This document shows positions 1 to 10,580 of a stretch of DNA of 64,000 nt, in pieces; position 1 is the first letter of the stretch; each line of letters opens with the position of its first letter. Where the stretch lies: positions 496,001 to 560,000 of the forward strand of contig WIUZ02000010.1 of assembly GCA_015956445.1 (NCBI GenBank), read 5' to 3'. This stretch comes from Thelephora terrestris (Eukaryota; Basidiomycota; Agaricomycetes; Thelephorales; Thelephoraceae). The notes beneath the pieces were generated by a model. The model saw only the letters and a program-made list of their open reading frames with translations. It did no database searches and was not told the DNA's origin. A program made the translations under genes and the position numbers.

Positions 1-393
1 GCCACTTCCTTGGTTGGTTGCAATCAAGTAGTTGGCGTAACGTTTCCAATCCATTGTAAGGTCCTCCACGGATGCTATCGCAAACCAACGGATGACGTAA
101 GTGCACAACTGAGCGACAAAGGACCTCGCATCTTCAGAGCGGTGAGGCGCATCATGGAACTCCTTGAGGAACCGCCCCACACTTGCAAAAGAGCGACCAC
201 CACCCCATGCGACTTCTGATACTCCCTCCACAAGTTCATCGACCGTCGCAAAACCCTCGCGGAGGACATATTCGATCCAGTATTCGATCTTTGGTGTGAT
301 TTCATCGTACGCCGACGGCACGTTGACGAGAGAGGTGAGCAGAGAGCGGATCTTCGTGCAAATGGGACCTTTCCGTTCGTGATAGCCCGGCAT
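1..393 (-). CDS. MIF4G-like/BTB family protein, A branch, copy A0 (5' part only)
   Basis: This is the first part of exon 1 of an A-branch gene whose remainder lies left of the window. The ATG (complement of 391-393) begins with residues MPGYHERKG, as in A1 and A2. The frame continues with the family signature YDEITPKIEYWIEYVL and the segment FHDAPHRSE. In the complete copies this exon forms the MIF4G-like helical domain that precedes a BTB/POZ domain. A 190-bp spacer separates it from the 3' end of B1. Only about 130 codons are visible, so whether the gene is intact cannot be judged. It does show that the array extends leftwards beyond the window. Confidence 0.75.
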   Translation of the reverse strand, partial: MPGYHERKGPICTKIRSLLTSLVNVPSAYDEITPKIEYWIEYVLREGFATVDELVEGVSEVAWGGGRSFASVGRFLKEFHDAPHRSEDARSFVAQLCTYVIRWFAIASVEDLTMDWKRYANYLIATNQGSG

Positions 394-2413
394 TGTCACG
401 GAGCAGGAAAAAGTGTGGCGGGTGTGGACCCACAGCAAGTGATTGAACTATGGCCTCTTGAATTGGAACGTCCTTTCGAAAGATAATTAAATAATCACGG
501 ATGCTGAATGGGAACACAAAAGAGTTACAAGGATAGTACAACGGTGAACACCCGAGACCTGATATCGAGCTCGCACAGCAAATCTAATCCTTCAATCCAA
601 ACGCATCCGGCAACATATTCCATGCCTTCTTTCTCACTTCTACGTGCCCGGCTTCCCACCCCTTGACACAGACCTCGCAAAACCCATCACGGTGACCTTC
701 GATGCTGCTCGACGACAGAACCTGCAAGACCTTCGTCCCAGACCGAGAAGAATCCGTGATTCGATCGATGACCTTCTGATGTGCATCAGAAACTTTTAAA
801 CCTGTTGCGTTGCGTGAGTGACAATTTGGCGAGGAACACGTTTGGGAGATCTTTGGCCCCAGGACCAGACGGTATGTCTCGTTGAGCTCCAGTTTTTGAA
901 GCGCCACGAGGCCTTTGATCGCAGACTCGAGGACCTCGGGAGAGAGAGTGGCCCTCTGAGATAGGCTTCTGTCCATCAGTGAACTGACACCCCTTCTAGC
1001 CGCCATGTAGTACGCCACCGGTAGCGCGGATGTGAGCCCCTGCTGAACAAATAGGTTGAGGACCTCGTTCGGATGTGGGGTTGGTCCACTGAACACCCTC
1101 TCCCCAATTGACTTGGTAGGCGTGACTCCCTCAAACGTCTCCGGGTACGCATCACGAACAACCTCGATTAGTTGAGGTCGTACAGCAGGCATCTCGTACT
1201 TTGCCGTGATTCGGAGGAGGGATGAGAACGTGTTGAAATCCGGGACTTTGTTTCGCTCAGGGTACCTGCAGACTTGCGATCAACAGAGGAATGATAGATA
1301 TAGAGATAACAGAAGCATACCCAGGAAGATATATTACCTTGAGAAGTGTGGCGAAATCTGTTGCCGTGTCGGAGGACAGGATACTAGGGCAACCGTTGGG
1401 CGATTCGGCAGCGGCGAGATTGGCCCGAACGAACATTTGACGGAGGGCAGGGGAATGGAAAGAAAGGATGCTTGTGTGTACACGGAAGAGGGTGTTCCCA
1501 CATAAAACTTCCACGTTTCCATCCGCGAAGTTGAACGTGCTATGGGGGGTAATGGTTGTGAGGTCGACGGGAGACTCATCGTCGGAAACATCTGCAACGG
1601 TGAAGTCGGACAGAGTGGCAATGCTAGTGGACGGAGACAGGGTGACGGGGGATCTGGAGATCATCTCTGTCTCTGGGGTGGCAATCGAATCGAGCGGAGG
1701 GGGCCCAAAAGTCTGAGATTCGAGGTCTACGTCGGGCAGCCCCAGAGATGTGGCGACGGGGGTTGCACTGGGATCTTCCTGGCCCATGTTGGTTTGCTCT
1801 GGTCTGCTGGTTGTGAATACGGGTGGGGGCGGTGGCAGGCCCTCCCAACCACGTTCACGTAGTCGAAATACCTCCTGCAATTTATCTTAGTTCCTAGCAA
1901 GCTCCCTTCATAGAGTTCGCCCACCTGTATCTCCTCCCAACGCCAGCTGTTGAGATTGCTGTAGTCCCTGATAAGCTTAAAGCAGCGGTCGACCACTAAA
2001 GGATCAGCGTATGCGTTAAATGTGGCCCCTCAGGCTACTCTGAAAAGTATACAGAGCATTTCCGCCTGGTAATGGTGTAGCGTCGAAAGGGAGGTCGTGG
2101 TGAGAAGTTGGAGGATGTGCTGATGGATCGCGGTTTCCTCTATGAACCCAAGATTGGCACCGTGTGCGATGAAGTTAGCAAGGACATGATCCCCTCCCAA
2201 TCCAGACACGACGGCCAGCGAAACGTTGAAGAATTCGTTCAGAATGCTTGTACAGAGACGGTTCCGGAGTCCAGCGCTGTGCAAAGCAAGGATACTGTCC
2301 GACTCTGCATCGCTGGCGAAACGGAGGATCAAGAGGGTGGCCGGGAAGAAGATACCCTTGTTGGGCGAAGTGAGCCTCCCTCTGTGCTTCCAAATCGAAT
2401 CGAAGACCAGATT

Positions 2414-2427
2414 CATCAGGAAAACTG
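2414..2427 (+). repeat. left terminal inverted repeat of the element in B1
   Basis: The sequence is CATCAGGAAAACTG, an exact inverted match to 4388-4401. It abuts B1 coding sequence (LVFDSIW, complement) on its left. Confidence 0.85.
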
Positions 2428-4387
2428 CACGTTGCTTTTTGTGCTTTTCATGCTTGATTGGCGAGAAAGCAGGAAAAGCACCATCCCAAAAAGCAACCGT
2501 TGAAATAAAAAAGCAAGCTCCAGGCCAGAAAGCATCAAATGTGCCGAAAAGCAGGCAGGGCATCAGACCGCCGAACACTAGTATATTCCCTTAAAAACAC
2601 GTCCTCTATCCACTGTATTTATTTATATACGGTCGACAAAAGGTTTAAAACAACATTGGGTGAGCATCCTCGCGAGGGTGCCAACAGAACAGGTACTTGG
2701 GAAACACCCTCGGGGGGAGGGCGCTAAATACAATATGATCAGTTAGACGGGCAGAGGACCATTCCTTACATGCTCGGAGTTGCCCAGAACAGACCTCTAT
2801 CACGCCGAAGAACTCCATTGGTAGAACTTTTCCTCAGCCCTGTTGCTCGTGCCCACAAGACACTCGCCTGTCCAACAGTGCCCAAAATCACGGGGAAGGA
2901 TACACAGGAATAGAGTTTGACAACATTGGCGAGGTTTCAGAATGTTTGCCTCTACTGAGAGGAGTCGGTTGGTCTGCATACAGTGCAAAACCACTTCAAG
3001 GGCCTGTAGGTGTAACGGGGAGATCCGAAGTTGCAGTGAAGGCATGTTTGGAGGTTCCACATAACGGCGTCGGGTGAGAAGAGCGTGAGAGCGCCCAAGC
3101 GCAAAGCCCGGAATTCTCTAAGTCCACGATCACGTGTCATGCATCCGCGTCAATACCGTCTCCCATCTTTCATGTCAGAGGGCAAGACATTGTGTGAGTT
3201 GTTTTCCACCACCTAATTCCTCCACTAACACTATTTTTGGTGTCATGGAGGCCGAGAGGAAGCACAACCCGAGCATCGCCTCGGTCGTTGTCCAAACTTT
3301 GCTTCTGGACTCATTTGGACCTCCGCCACGCTCGAACATACGACACGCTCCAAACAAGACCTTGCCCGCTTCCATATTCCCCTCCCATCACCACTTTCCT
3401 CCCAGGTTAGGGTACCCCTCTATTTTTTGTCTCGCTCTCATCTGTTGGCAAGTTCCGCACACGAACGAAAAACTCGAATGTGTGCCCACACCCACCTTTC
3501 CCCCAACCCAGCACAGACACCGGGGTACACCTTGCAAACCAAACCCTCCCCCCATCCAATACGCTCTGATGATCGACGCCGGGTCAGATGGTTCTTGCAT
3601 GCATTCAACAACAGCGGACCTTCTGCGGCATACAAGTTCGAGGTCTTCATGAACGAGACGGTCAAGATCTGTGGAAGTGTACCCCCATCGCTCTGCTGGA
3701 TTGAGGATCTAGATCGAGAAGTAGAGCAAGGATATCCTGGATGCCGTTGCAAATAGACTAAGGGAGAAGCACGAGTTCCATCCGAGGTCAAACGAGGATG
3801 TGGCGATAGCGGACGGGAAGGGCGAAGTGTATATGCCTGGGTCACCACCAATTACCCCCTGCACGCGATAGGCTGTTCTGCGAAGACCACCTTTGCCGTT
3901 CTGAGATCGTCTTCGAGCCCGCATTCGATAAGGAGCACGGAGCTTACTTCCTCCCCAATAACTCCTCAACAAATTTTAGGTCTCTGAGGCACGACGTGTA
4001 AACCCCAACCTCTGAGAAGCCCCGGGCAGCAACTGGAATGTTCGCGCCTCTTCCATTCCCCCTGATATTGGAATCGACTGAAACTTAGCCACGATTGTAA
4101 TATAATCCCCACTCTCTCTGGACACACTTTGTGGTGTTTTGGCATTTCGTGTAGTTCGTGCACCGGCGTTGAACACATTTTCTCCTAACCACCTCATGTA
4201 GCTGTCAGTAGTCATACCGTGCTTTTACATGCTTTCACCTGCTTTGTCAAGCAGGAAAAGCATTTCGTCAGAATTTGGGCTAAGATGCTTTTGGGAAATG
4301 CACCCTGCTTTTCAATCACCTGCTTTACGTGCTTTTCCCTGATAATTCCCGCTTTTCGTGCTTGTTCAAGCAGGAAAAGCAAATTTC

Positions 4388-4401
4388 CAGTTTTCCTGAT
4401 G
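4388..4401 (-). repeat. right terminal inverted repeat of the element in B1
   Basis: The sequence is CAGTTTTCCTGATG, the exact complement of the left end. The adjoining sequence to the right resumes B1 exon 1 (QTYSKVPS, complement). Confidence 0.85.
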
Positions 4402-4840
4402 TGGAGGGGACTTTGGAGTAGGTCTGCGCAAGCTCAAACACAAAACGATAATTGGCGAAAGATTGAGCGTAGTTCTCTTCGGATAAGTTACTGAGCACTG
4501 AGCCCAATGCCCCTTCGACGTTGGACATCATAATTGTCGCCATGAGATGAGAGGACGAGGGTGTTTACGTAAACAAGCAACAGGGTTTGGCTGACCGTCG
4601 ACCCTGTTTTTTTTGCTGATAGCATGAACGCTCGACAAAAACTCATCGCAAAACAAGTGTGGTCGTAAACAAAATCATCTTCGTCGTGCGCAACTCCACT
4701 CCAGCGCGGCGCCCTTCTCGACTCCGGCTGTTCTCGAACGCCCCAGAAGCCCGCAATCGCTCCCTCTCAGTTTCGTCCTTTCAAACCAAGTGCCTCAACC
4801 CTCCCTCGCCGCCATCTCCAACAAAAAAACAAAAGCTCAA

Positions 4841-5216
4841 ACAAGCCACAAGGACAATCGGCTATCTTGACCCAGCTCTCCGTTGCGGTTTTAGGTCTTC
4901 ACCAACTACGTTCCGAAGCCAGCTAAAGACGCGGGATGACGACCACGTCGTCACTGTCGACACAGTCAAGCGGTATGCCATGGTCGTGCGTGCCCTCTTT
5001 CTCTGCAGCTTGGCTCAAATCATTCCTCGGTCACCTCGTCTCTTTTCTGTGTGGCTAGATTGGTTCCGGATGGTTTTTCGTTCCGATTGCGAGACCTTAA
5101 ACATTATGACGCGTTTACCTTCTGACCACACAGTTATGTACCAAAATTCCAGCTATATGGCGTCAGGTCGCGTAGACCTTATTCTCGGGCAAGTGGGAGA
5201 AGCATGCTCACCCTAG
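4841..5216 (+). pseudogene. 5'-truncation fragment of the mitochondrial-protein gene (copy 1)
   Basis: This region aligns with exons 1-3 of the complete gene at 15156-16171. It retains GYLDPALRCGFRSSPTTFR in place of RYLAPVFRSGFRSSRTTFR, and a recognisable exon 3 start (LFSGKWEKHAHP after a CGTAG acceptor). The position corresponding to the start ATG is no longer ATG, and the sequence after the first presequence-like residues is frame-disturbed. Homology to the complete gene stops in exon 3 right after the HAHP codons, at the same place as in copy 2, and the sequence then becomes the 3' flank of A1. It is a decayed remnant of the tandem duplication, not a gene. Confidence 0.75.
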
Positions 5217-5339
5217 GGAGTGTGAGCTTGCCACGAACTCGGAGCTGGGATTCAGGGCAATGTTGTGACACCCATTGCGAAAGCGGGACATCTCGAAAGT
5301 ATCAGTTATGTACAATGGAATATGGCTAAGACGAGATAA

Positions 5340-5351
5340 ATGCATATGCAT
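5340..5351. repeat. 12-bp palindrome ATGCATATGCAT downstream of A1
   Basis: A perfect 12-bp palindrome lies about 65 bp beyond the A1 stop, on its 3' side. The same palindrome occurs at 10515-10526 beyond A2, so it is part of the duplicated unit. It may be a 3'-UTR or downstream element. No function can be assigned. Confidence 0.5.
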
Positions 5352-5416
5352 ATTACAATCCAGAAAACACGCTAAATAACCATGGAATAACCATGGACTT
5401 GTGCCAGAGTCAAAGA

Positions 5417-7479
5417 TCACAAGTCATCCCAACTGCGAGAGATATTGAACGCTGGCGCAAGTTTCTCCCAAACGGCTGAACGCCAGGTGGCGTGAGATAC
5501 CTCCACAGGCTTTACACATTTTGCACAGAGAAGGTGTTCCAGAGAGGGCGAACTCAACGGTCCACCTTCCCTCTGCCCAATCACTGCAGAATAGATCTTC
5601 TCCGTCGCCACCACCCTCTCCTCGACGTTGTTGATTTGAACACTCAAACTGCACGCCTTGTCTGGACAAACTCGAAGGCATCCCCCGTAGACAGCCATAC
5701 GCGCGGCATCGGAGGCCGAAGATTGTAGTACATGTATGCCATAGATGGTGGTAGCGAGAGTGCGACGTGGGAGAACAGTACCAGGTTTGTCGCTCATCAG
5801 AGCGGAGAAACCACCGATAGAAGCACGGTAGGCGGCAAACGGGATCGCGAACTTGACATTCTGCGCCTCGAACAGATTCAGCACTGCGTTGGGATGGGGA
5901 TTGGGCGACCGGAAAAAGTCTTCTCCAAGAACCTTTGCGCCTTGGAAATCCTCCCATTTGGTAGGGTAGGCACCCCTGATGTCCTTGACGAGCTGATCGC
6001 GGACGCTGGAGAAGCCGTACTTCGTTGTCATTCTGAGGAGCGATGCGAACACCGTGAACTCCGGAGCCTCGTGTCTCGGAGGGAACCTGGACGGCATTCC
6101 GGTGAGGTCAGTTTTCCTGTTTCGATTAAAGGGAAGGAATGATTCACCCTGGGGTGTAGATCATCTTCAGTAGGATCCCAAAGTCTTCAGCGCTATCTGG
6201 GATGGTGACTCGAGGGCATTCTCCAGGAGTTGGAGCATGGAGGAGTGTCGATTGGGAGAGGATGTCCCGGAGCTTGGTGGAGGAAAACGAGAGGATGGAA
6301 GAATGAACCCTGAATACGGTGTCTCCGCAGACAATCTCTACATTTCCGTCTTCGAAGTGAAGGGCATTGTGGCGAGCAGCAGCCTGCTCCTCGGCGTGTT
6401 CGATGTCGTCGCCGAGCTCCGTCGGTGTAAAGTCGGATATGGTTGAGATGCTGAGCGTGGGGGAGGAAGTTGCGCCGGTCGCAACGCTGATAAACGGCTC
6501 AGGTAAAGAGTCTACGTCGTCATCATCGAAGACGGAAGGCTCGATATTTTGGGAGATGGAGGGAGGGATTTCAATATCGATCGTCGCGGCGGGAAGATTT
6601 TGAGGAACAAAAGCCACTGGAGTTTCGGCCTCTGCGGAGACTTCTGCGTCGGTATCCTCTGCTCCTCCTTGACATTCTTCACTCTCCCTTGCATTCTTCT
6701 GACCTTCCTCATCTTTCTGCTGCATCCATGCGGCGTGGATCTCGCGGAATTCCTGCTCGGAAGTCAAGCTCCATTGTAACAGCGAGCGGTGCGCTGTACT
6801 GTACCTGTAGTTTCGCCGACTCGAATCCCTCTATCCATCCGCGTCGGGGCTCAAGTATTTCGAAGCAGACTTGGACATCTTCGGGCTCGAGAAGACCACG
6901 AAGCAAGGTGTTCCCCGCAGCAATGAACAGTTGGTAGATCGCGTTGGCCCGGACTGTTTCGGGGGACTGTTCGTCACCAACTGCATACTGGTGGTTGGTC
7001 AGCGGCTTGATGAGGTGTTCTCTCGCGAGCTCGTGGGCGAGCAAGTCCCGCTCGATGAGAGATCCAACGAATGACGCGGCGCCTATGAAGCCATTTGCTC
7101 CGTTGCTCGTAATCAAGAAGTACTTGGGTGACCAATCCATCCGAAGGTCCTCCACGGATGCTATTGCAAACCGACGGAGGACGTAAGGGCACAACTGAGC
7201 GACGAAGGACCTCGCATCTTCAGAGCGGTGAGGCGCATCATGGAACTCCTTGAAGAACCGCCCCACACTTGCGAAAGAGCGACCACCAAACCATGCGACT
7301 TCCGATACTCCCTCCACAAGCTCATCGACCGTCGCAAAACCCTCGCGGAGGACATATTCGATCCAGTATTTAATCTTTGGTGTGATTTCATCGTACGTCG
7401 ACGGCTTGTTGGCGAGAGAGATGAGCAGAGAGCGGATTTTCGAGCAAATAGGACCTTTCCGTTCGTGATAGCCCGACAT
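5417..7479 (-). CDS. MIF4G-like/BTB domain protein, A branch, copy A1
   Basis: Three exons join in frame to about 649 residues: 7479-6805, 6752-6148 and 6086-5417 (introns of 52 and 61 nt). Exon 1 begins MSGYHERKG and forms an all-helical MIF4G-like domain, with KIRSLL...YDEITPKIKYW near the start, a FVGSLIERDLLAHELAREHL repeat-type helix pair, and a LLEPEDVQVCFEIL end. Exon 2 starts EFREIHAAW (the equivalent of the LRERxW terminus of MIF4G domains), then an acidic Ser/Thr-rich linker, then a BTB/POZ domain (FEDGNVEIVCGDTVFRVHSS). Exon 3 holds a BACK-like helical region and two Cys pairs (CPDKAC, CAKC). BTB proteins commonly act as CUL3 adaptors, and MIF4G domains bind RNA or translation factors; a role joining these is inference. 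The upstream ATG-less extension was not used as start because A0 and A2 share MxGYHERK. Confidence 0.85.
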
Positions 7480-7688
7480 TGTCACGGAGCAGGAGAAAGT
7501 GGGGCGGGTGTGGACCCACAGCAAGTGATGGGACTCTGGCCCCCCTCGAATTGGAACGTTCCCTCGAAAAACAATCATAATCATCACGGATGTTGTATGG
7601 GACCACAAAAAAAGTTCAAGGACATAAGAGAGTCGCGATAGTACAGCGGTGAACCCCCGAGACTTGATATCGGGCTCGCACGGCATGA

Positions 7689-9659
7689 TTAGTCCTTCAA
7701 TCCAAACGCATCCGGCAACATATTCCATGCCTTTTTTCTCACTTCGACGTGCCCAGCTTCCCATCCCTTGACACAGACCTCACAAAACCCGTCAGGGTCA
7801 CCTTCATCAATGCTGCCCAACGAGAGAACCTGCAAAACCTTCGTCCCAGACCGAGAAGAATCCGTGATTCGATCGATGACCTTTTTGCGCGCATCAGACG
7901 CACTTGGATCCCTCGTGCTGCGTGAGGGACAAATCGGTGAGGAACACGCGCGGGAGGTCTTTGACCCCAGAACCAAACGATATGTCTCGTCGAGCTCCAG
8001 TTCGCGGAGGGCCATGAGACCCTTTATCGCAGACTCGAGGACCTCGGGTGAGAGAGTGGCCCTCTGAGATAGGCTTCTGTCCATCAGTGAACTGACACCC
8101 CTTCTAGCCGCCATGTAGTACGCCACCGGTAGCGCGGATGTGAGCCCCTGCTGGACAAATAGGTTGAGGACCTCGTTCGGATGTGGGGTTGGTCCACTGA
8201 ACACCCTCTCCCCAATCGACTTGGTAGGCGTGACTCCCTCGAACGTTTCCGGGTACGCATCACGAACAACCTCGATTAACTGAGGTCGTACAGCAGGCAT
8301 CTCGTACTTTGCCGTGATTCGGAGGAGGGATGAGAACGTGTTGAAATCCGGGACTTTGTTCCGCTCAGGGTACCTGCAGACTTGCGATCAGCGGGGCGAC
8401 GGTAGGTATGGAGATGGCTTGACATACCCGGGGAGATATATTACCTTGAGAAGTGTAGCGAAGTCGGTTGCTGTGTCGGAGGACAGGATGCGAGGGCAAC
8501 CGTTGGGCGATTTTGCAGCTGCGAGATTGGCCCGAGCGAACATTTGACGAAGGGCAGGGGAATGGAGCGAAAGGATGCTTGTGTGAACACGGAAGAGGGT
8601 GTTCCCACATAACACTTCCACGTTCCCATCCTCGAAGTTGAAGGTGTCATGGGGGGTTATGGCCGTAGGATCAATGGGAGACTCGTCATCGGAGGTATCT
8701 GCAAAGGTAAAGTCGGACAAAGTGGCAATGCTGATGGTCGGAGACTGGGTAACTGGGGATCTTGAGATCGTTTCAGTTTCTGGAGTGGTGAGTGATTCGA
8801 GCGGAGGAGATTGAGGGATCTGAGGTTCGGGGTCTGCATTCGGTAGTCCCAGGGATGTGGCGACGGGAGTTGCGCTGGGATCTTCCTGGCCCATGATCTG
8901 GTCTGCTGGTTGTGAGTACCGGTGGGGGAGGCAGACCCTCCCAACCCCGTTCCCGTAGCTGGAACACTTCCTGAACGTTGCCTTAGCTCCAACGAAGGTT
9001 CCTTCACAGGGTTTGCTTACCAGTATATATGCCAGCCTTCCTTTATGAAATCTCTCGTTGTAGTCCCCGAGGAGCTTAAAGCAGCGGTCGACCACCGAAG
9101 GATCGACAAATACGGCAAGTGTGGCCCCTGCTATCTTGAAAAGAATACAGAGCGCTTCCATCTGATAACGGTACAGCATCAAATAGGGGGTTGTAGTGAG
9201 AAGCTGTAGGATGTGTTTGCGGATCACGGTTTCCTCTATGAGTCCAAGATTGGCACTGTGTGCAACGAGGTTAGCGAGGAGATTAACATTCCCCCCTGAT
9301 CTGGACACGAATCCCAACCCAAGATCGAGAAATTCTCTTAGAATAGTTGTGCAGAGGCGACCCCGGAGTCCAGTGCTGTGCGAAGCAAGGATGCTATCCG
9401 ACTCTGCGTCGCTGGCGAAACGAAGGATTAAGCGGGAGGTCGGGTAGAGGTGGCTGCTGTCGGGCGAAGTGAGCCTCCCTCTGTGTTTCCAGATCGAATC
9501 GAAGACCAAATCTGGGGGAATTTGGGAGTGTGTCTGCGCGAGTTCGAACAGAAAACAATAATTGGCGAAGGATTGTTCATAGTTTTCTTCGGTTAGGACA
9601 CCGACTACTGAACCTAATGCCCCTTCAATGTTAGACATTGTTACTGTGGTTGTCGCCAT
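7689..9659 (-). CDS. MIF4G-like/BTB domain protein, B branch, copy B2 (8-bp deletion, frame restored only with intron 1 retained)
   Basis: The start is MATTTVTMSNIEG. Exon 1 (9659-9021) is MIF4G-like: LTEENYEQSFANY, then LLANLVAHSANLGLIEETVI, then MEALCILFKIAG. Exon 2 would begin at 8970 with EVFQLRERGWEG, the MIF4G end motif, followed by a Pro/Ser/Thr linker and BTB (GNVEVLCGNTLFRVHTSIL). Exon 3 is 8373-7689. Compared with B1 and B3, exon 2 lacks 8 bp near 8895, so splicing intron 1 shifts the frame and ends translation before the BTB domain. If the 50-nt intron (8971-9020), which contains no in-frame stop, is retained, the net change is 42 nt and the frame into BTB is restored, giving about 638 residues. 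It is therefore either a recent pseudogene or an intron-retention gene. Confidence 0.7.
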
Positions 9660-9994
9660 GATGAAAGGGACGTGGGTGGTTACGTAAACCAGCCACAGGG
9701 TTTGGGCGTTTTAGACTGACTGTCATATCCCAGCACGTTCCGTTCGTCAGCCACTTGGCTTCTACTCCATGCCCTGTTTTTCCGCAGAGAGCACGAATGC
9801 TCGATAAGAACACTCCGCAAAATATCGGAAAGCTAAAGCCGCCTTTCATTGCGCGCCAGTAACTTCGGCTGTTCCCGAGCACCCCAGAAGCCACGCCGAA
9901 GAGCTTATTGCTTCCTGTTGGTTTCTTCCTTCCGACCCAAGAGTCCCAACTCTCCCTTGTCACCTCTTGCAAACAACGAAACCACAAGCTCAAA

Positions 9995-10379
9995 ATGGCC
10001 TCACGGGTAACCAGCTATCTTACCCTGGTCTTCCGCTCCGGTTTCAGGTCTTCACGAACTACGTTCCGGGCAGCGGGAAGCGCGGAATGTCCCCCGGCTC
10101 GTCACAGTCAAAACAGTCCAGTGATATGCCATGGCTAGCCCGTGCCCTCGTTCACACACCCCGTTTCCCTCTATCTTGACGTTAATCATTCCTCGGTCGT
10201 GATTCCCCTTTGCGGCGTACCTAGATCGGTTTCAGATTGGTTTTCGTTCCAACTGCGAGACCTTATGACGCATTTACCTTCTGACAACACAGGCACGTAC
10301 TGAAATACCGTTTACATGGCGTGAGGTCACGTAGACCTTATTCTCGGGCATTGGGAAGAATCCCGCTCACCCTAAGGAG
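9995..10379 (+). pseudogene. 5'-truncation fragment of the mitochondrial-protein gene (copy 2)
   Basis: The ATG and the first presequence residues (MASRVTSYLTLVFRSGFRSS) are preserved and close to the complete gene. A 4-bp deletion after TTFR then shifts the frame; the shifted remnant of AGSGKRGMS and QSKQSSDMPW can still be read in another frame. Exon 2-like (RLVFVPT) and exon 3-like (LFSGIGKNPAHPKE) pieces follow, and homology ends just after the AHP codons, at the same break as copy 1. It belongs to the repeated 5.16-kb unit and is unlikely to make a functional protein. Confidence 0.8.
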
Positions 10380-10514
10380 TGAGCTTGTCACAAACTTGGA
10401 CTCGGACCTAGGTCCTAGGCTGGGGTTCAGGGCAATGTTGTGCTACCCATTGCGAAAGCACAACCTCTCGAAAGTATCAATTATGTACAATAAAATATGG
10501 CTAAGACGAGATAA

Positions 10515-10526
10515 ATGCATATGCAT
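10515..10526. repeat. 12-bp palindrome ATGCATATGCAT downstream of A2
   Basis: This is the same palindrome as at 5340-5351, at the same position relative to the A gene 3' end. Confidence 0.5.
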
Positions 10527-10580
10527 ATTACAATCCAGGAAACACGCTGAATAACCATGGACTTGTGCCAGACTTTAGGA

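Larger units (their letters stand above)
2414..4401. mobile_element. ~2 kb non-autonomous TIR element inserted in exon 1 of B1
   Basis: The ends are perfect 14-bp inverted repeats: CATCAGGAAAACTG at 2414-2427 and its complement at 4388-4401. Both subterminal zones (about 2430-2570 and 4215-4390) are packed with short TGCTTTT/AAAAGCA and GCAGGAAAAGC motifs in both orientations, a layout typical of cut-and-paste DNA transposon ends. The element interrupts exon 1 of B1, and comparison with B2 and B3 shows that the flanking coding sequence would rejoin almost exactly. No clear target-site duplication is visible (at most 1 nt), so the superfamily is unassigned. No transposase was recognised inside, hence non-autonomous. 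Some internal frames look coding-like (about 3540-3860 plus; 3976-4215 minus) but match nothing I know and could be captured gene fragments. Confidence 0.8.
584..4543 (-). pseudogene. MIF4G-like/BTB family, B branch, copy B1, disrupted by an inserted element and a stop
   Basis: B1 matches B2 and B3 along its length but is broken twice. The start (complement of 4541-4543, MATIMMSNVEG) and the first ~50 codons lie at about 4402-4543. The rest of exon 1 resumes at 2413 (LVFDSIWKHRG), and the two parts are separated by a 1,988-bp TIR element. At about 2030-2032 an extra TGA codon interrupts exon 1 between FRVA and GATF, where B2 and B3 have a continuous frame. Downstream, exon 2 (1321-1874, linker plus BTB, GNVEVLCGNTLFRVHTSIL) and exon 3 (584-1265, BACK-like region with C-x4-C and C-x2-C pairs) remain open. 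The two independent lesions argue for a dead gene, although the BTB-coding 3' part could still be transcribed from another start. Confidence 0.85.

Noticed and set aside
4659-5216. 185-codon plus-strand ORF as a gene
   Set aside because: Its frame does not follow the exon structure of the complete homologue at 15.2 kb and it lies in a truncated duplicate.
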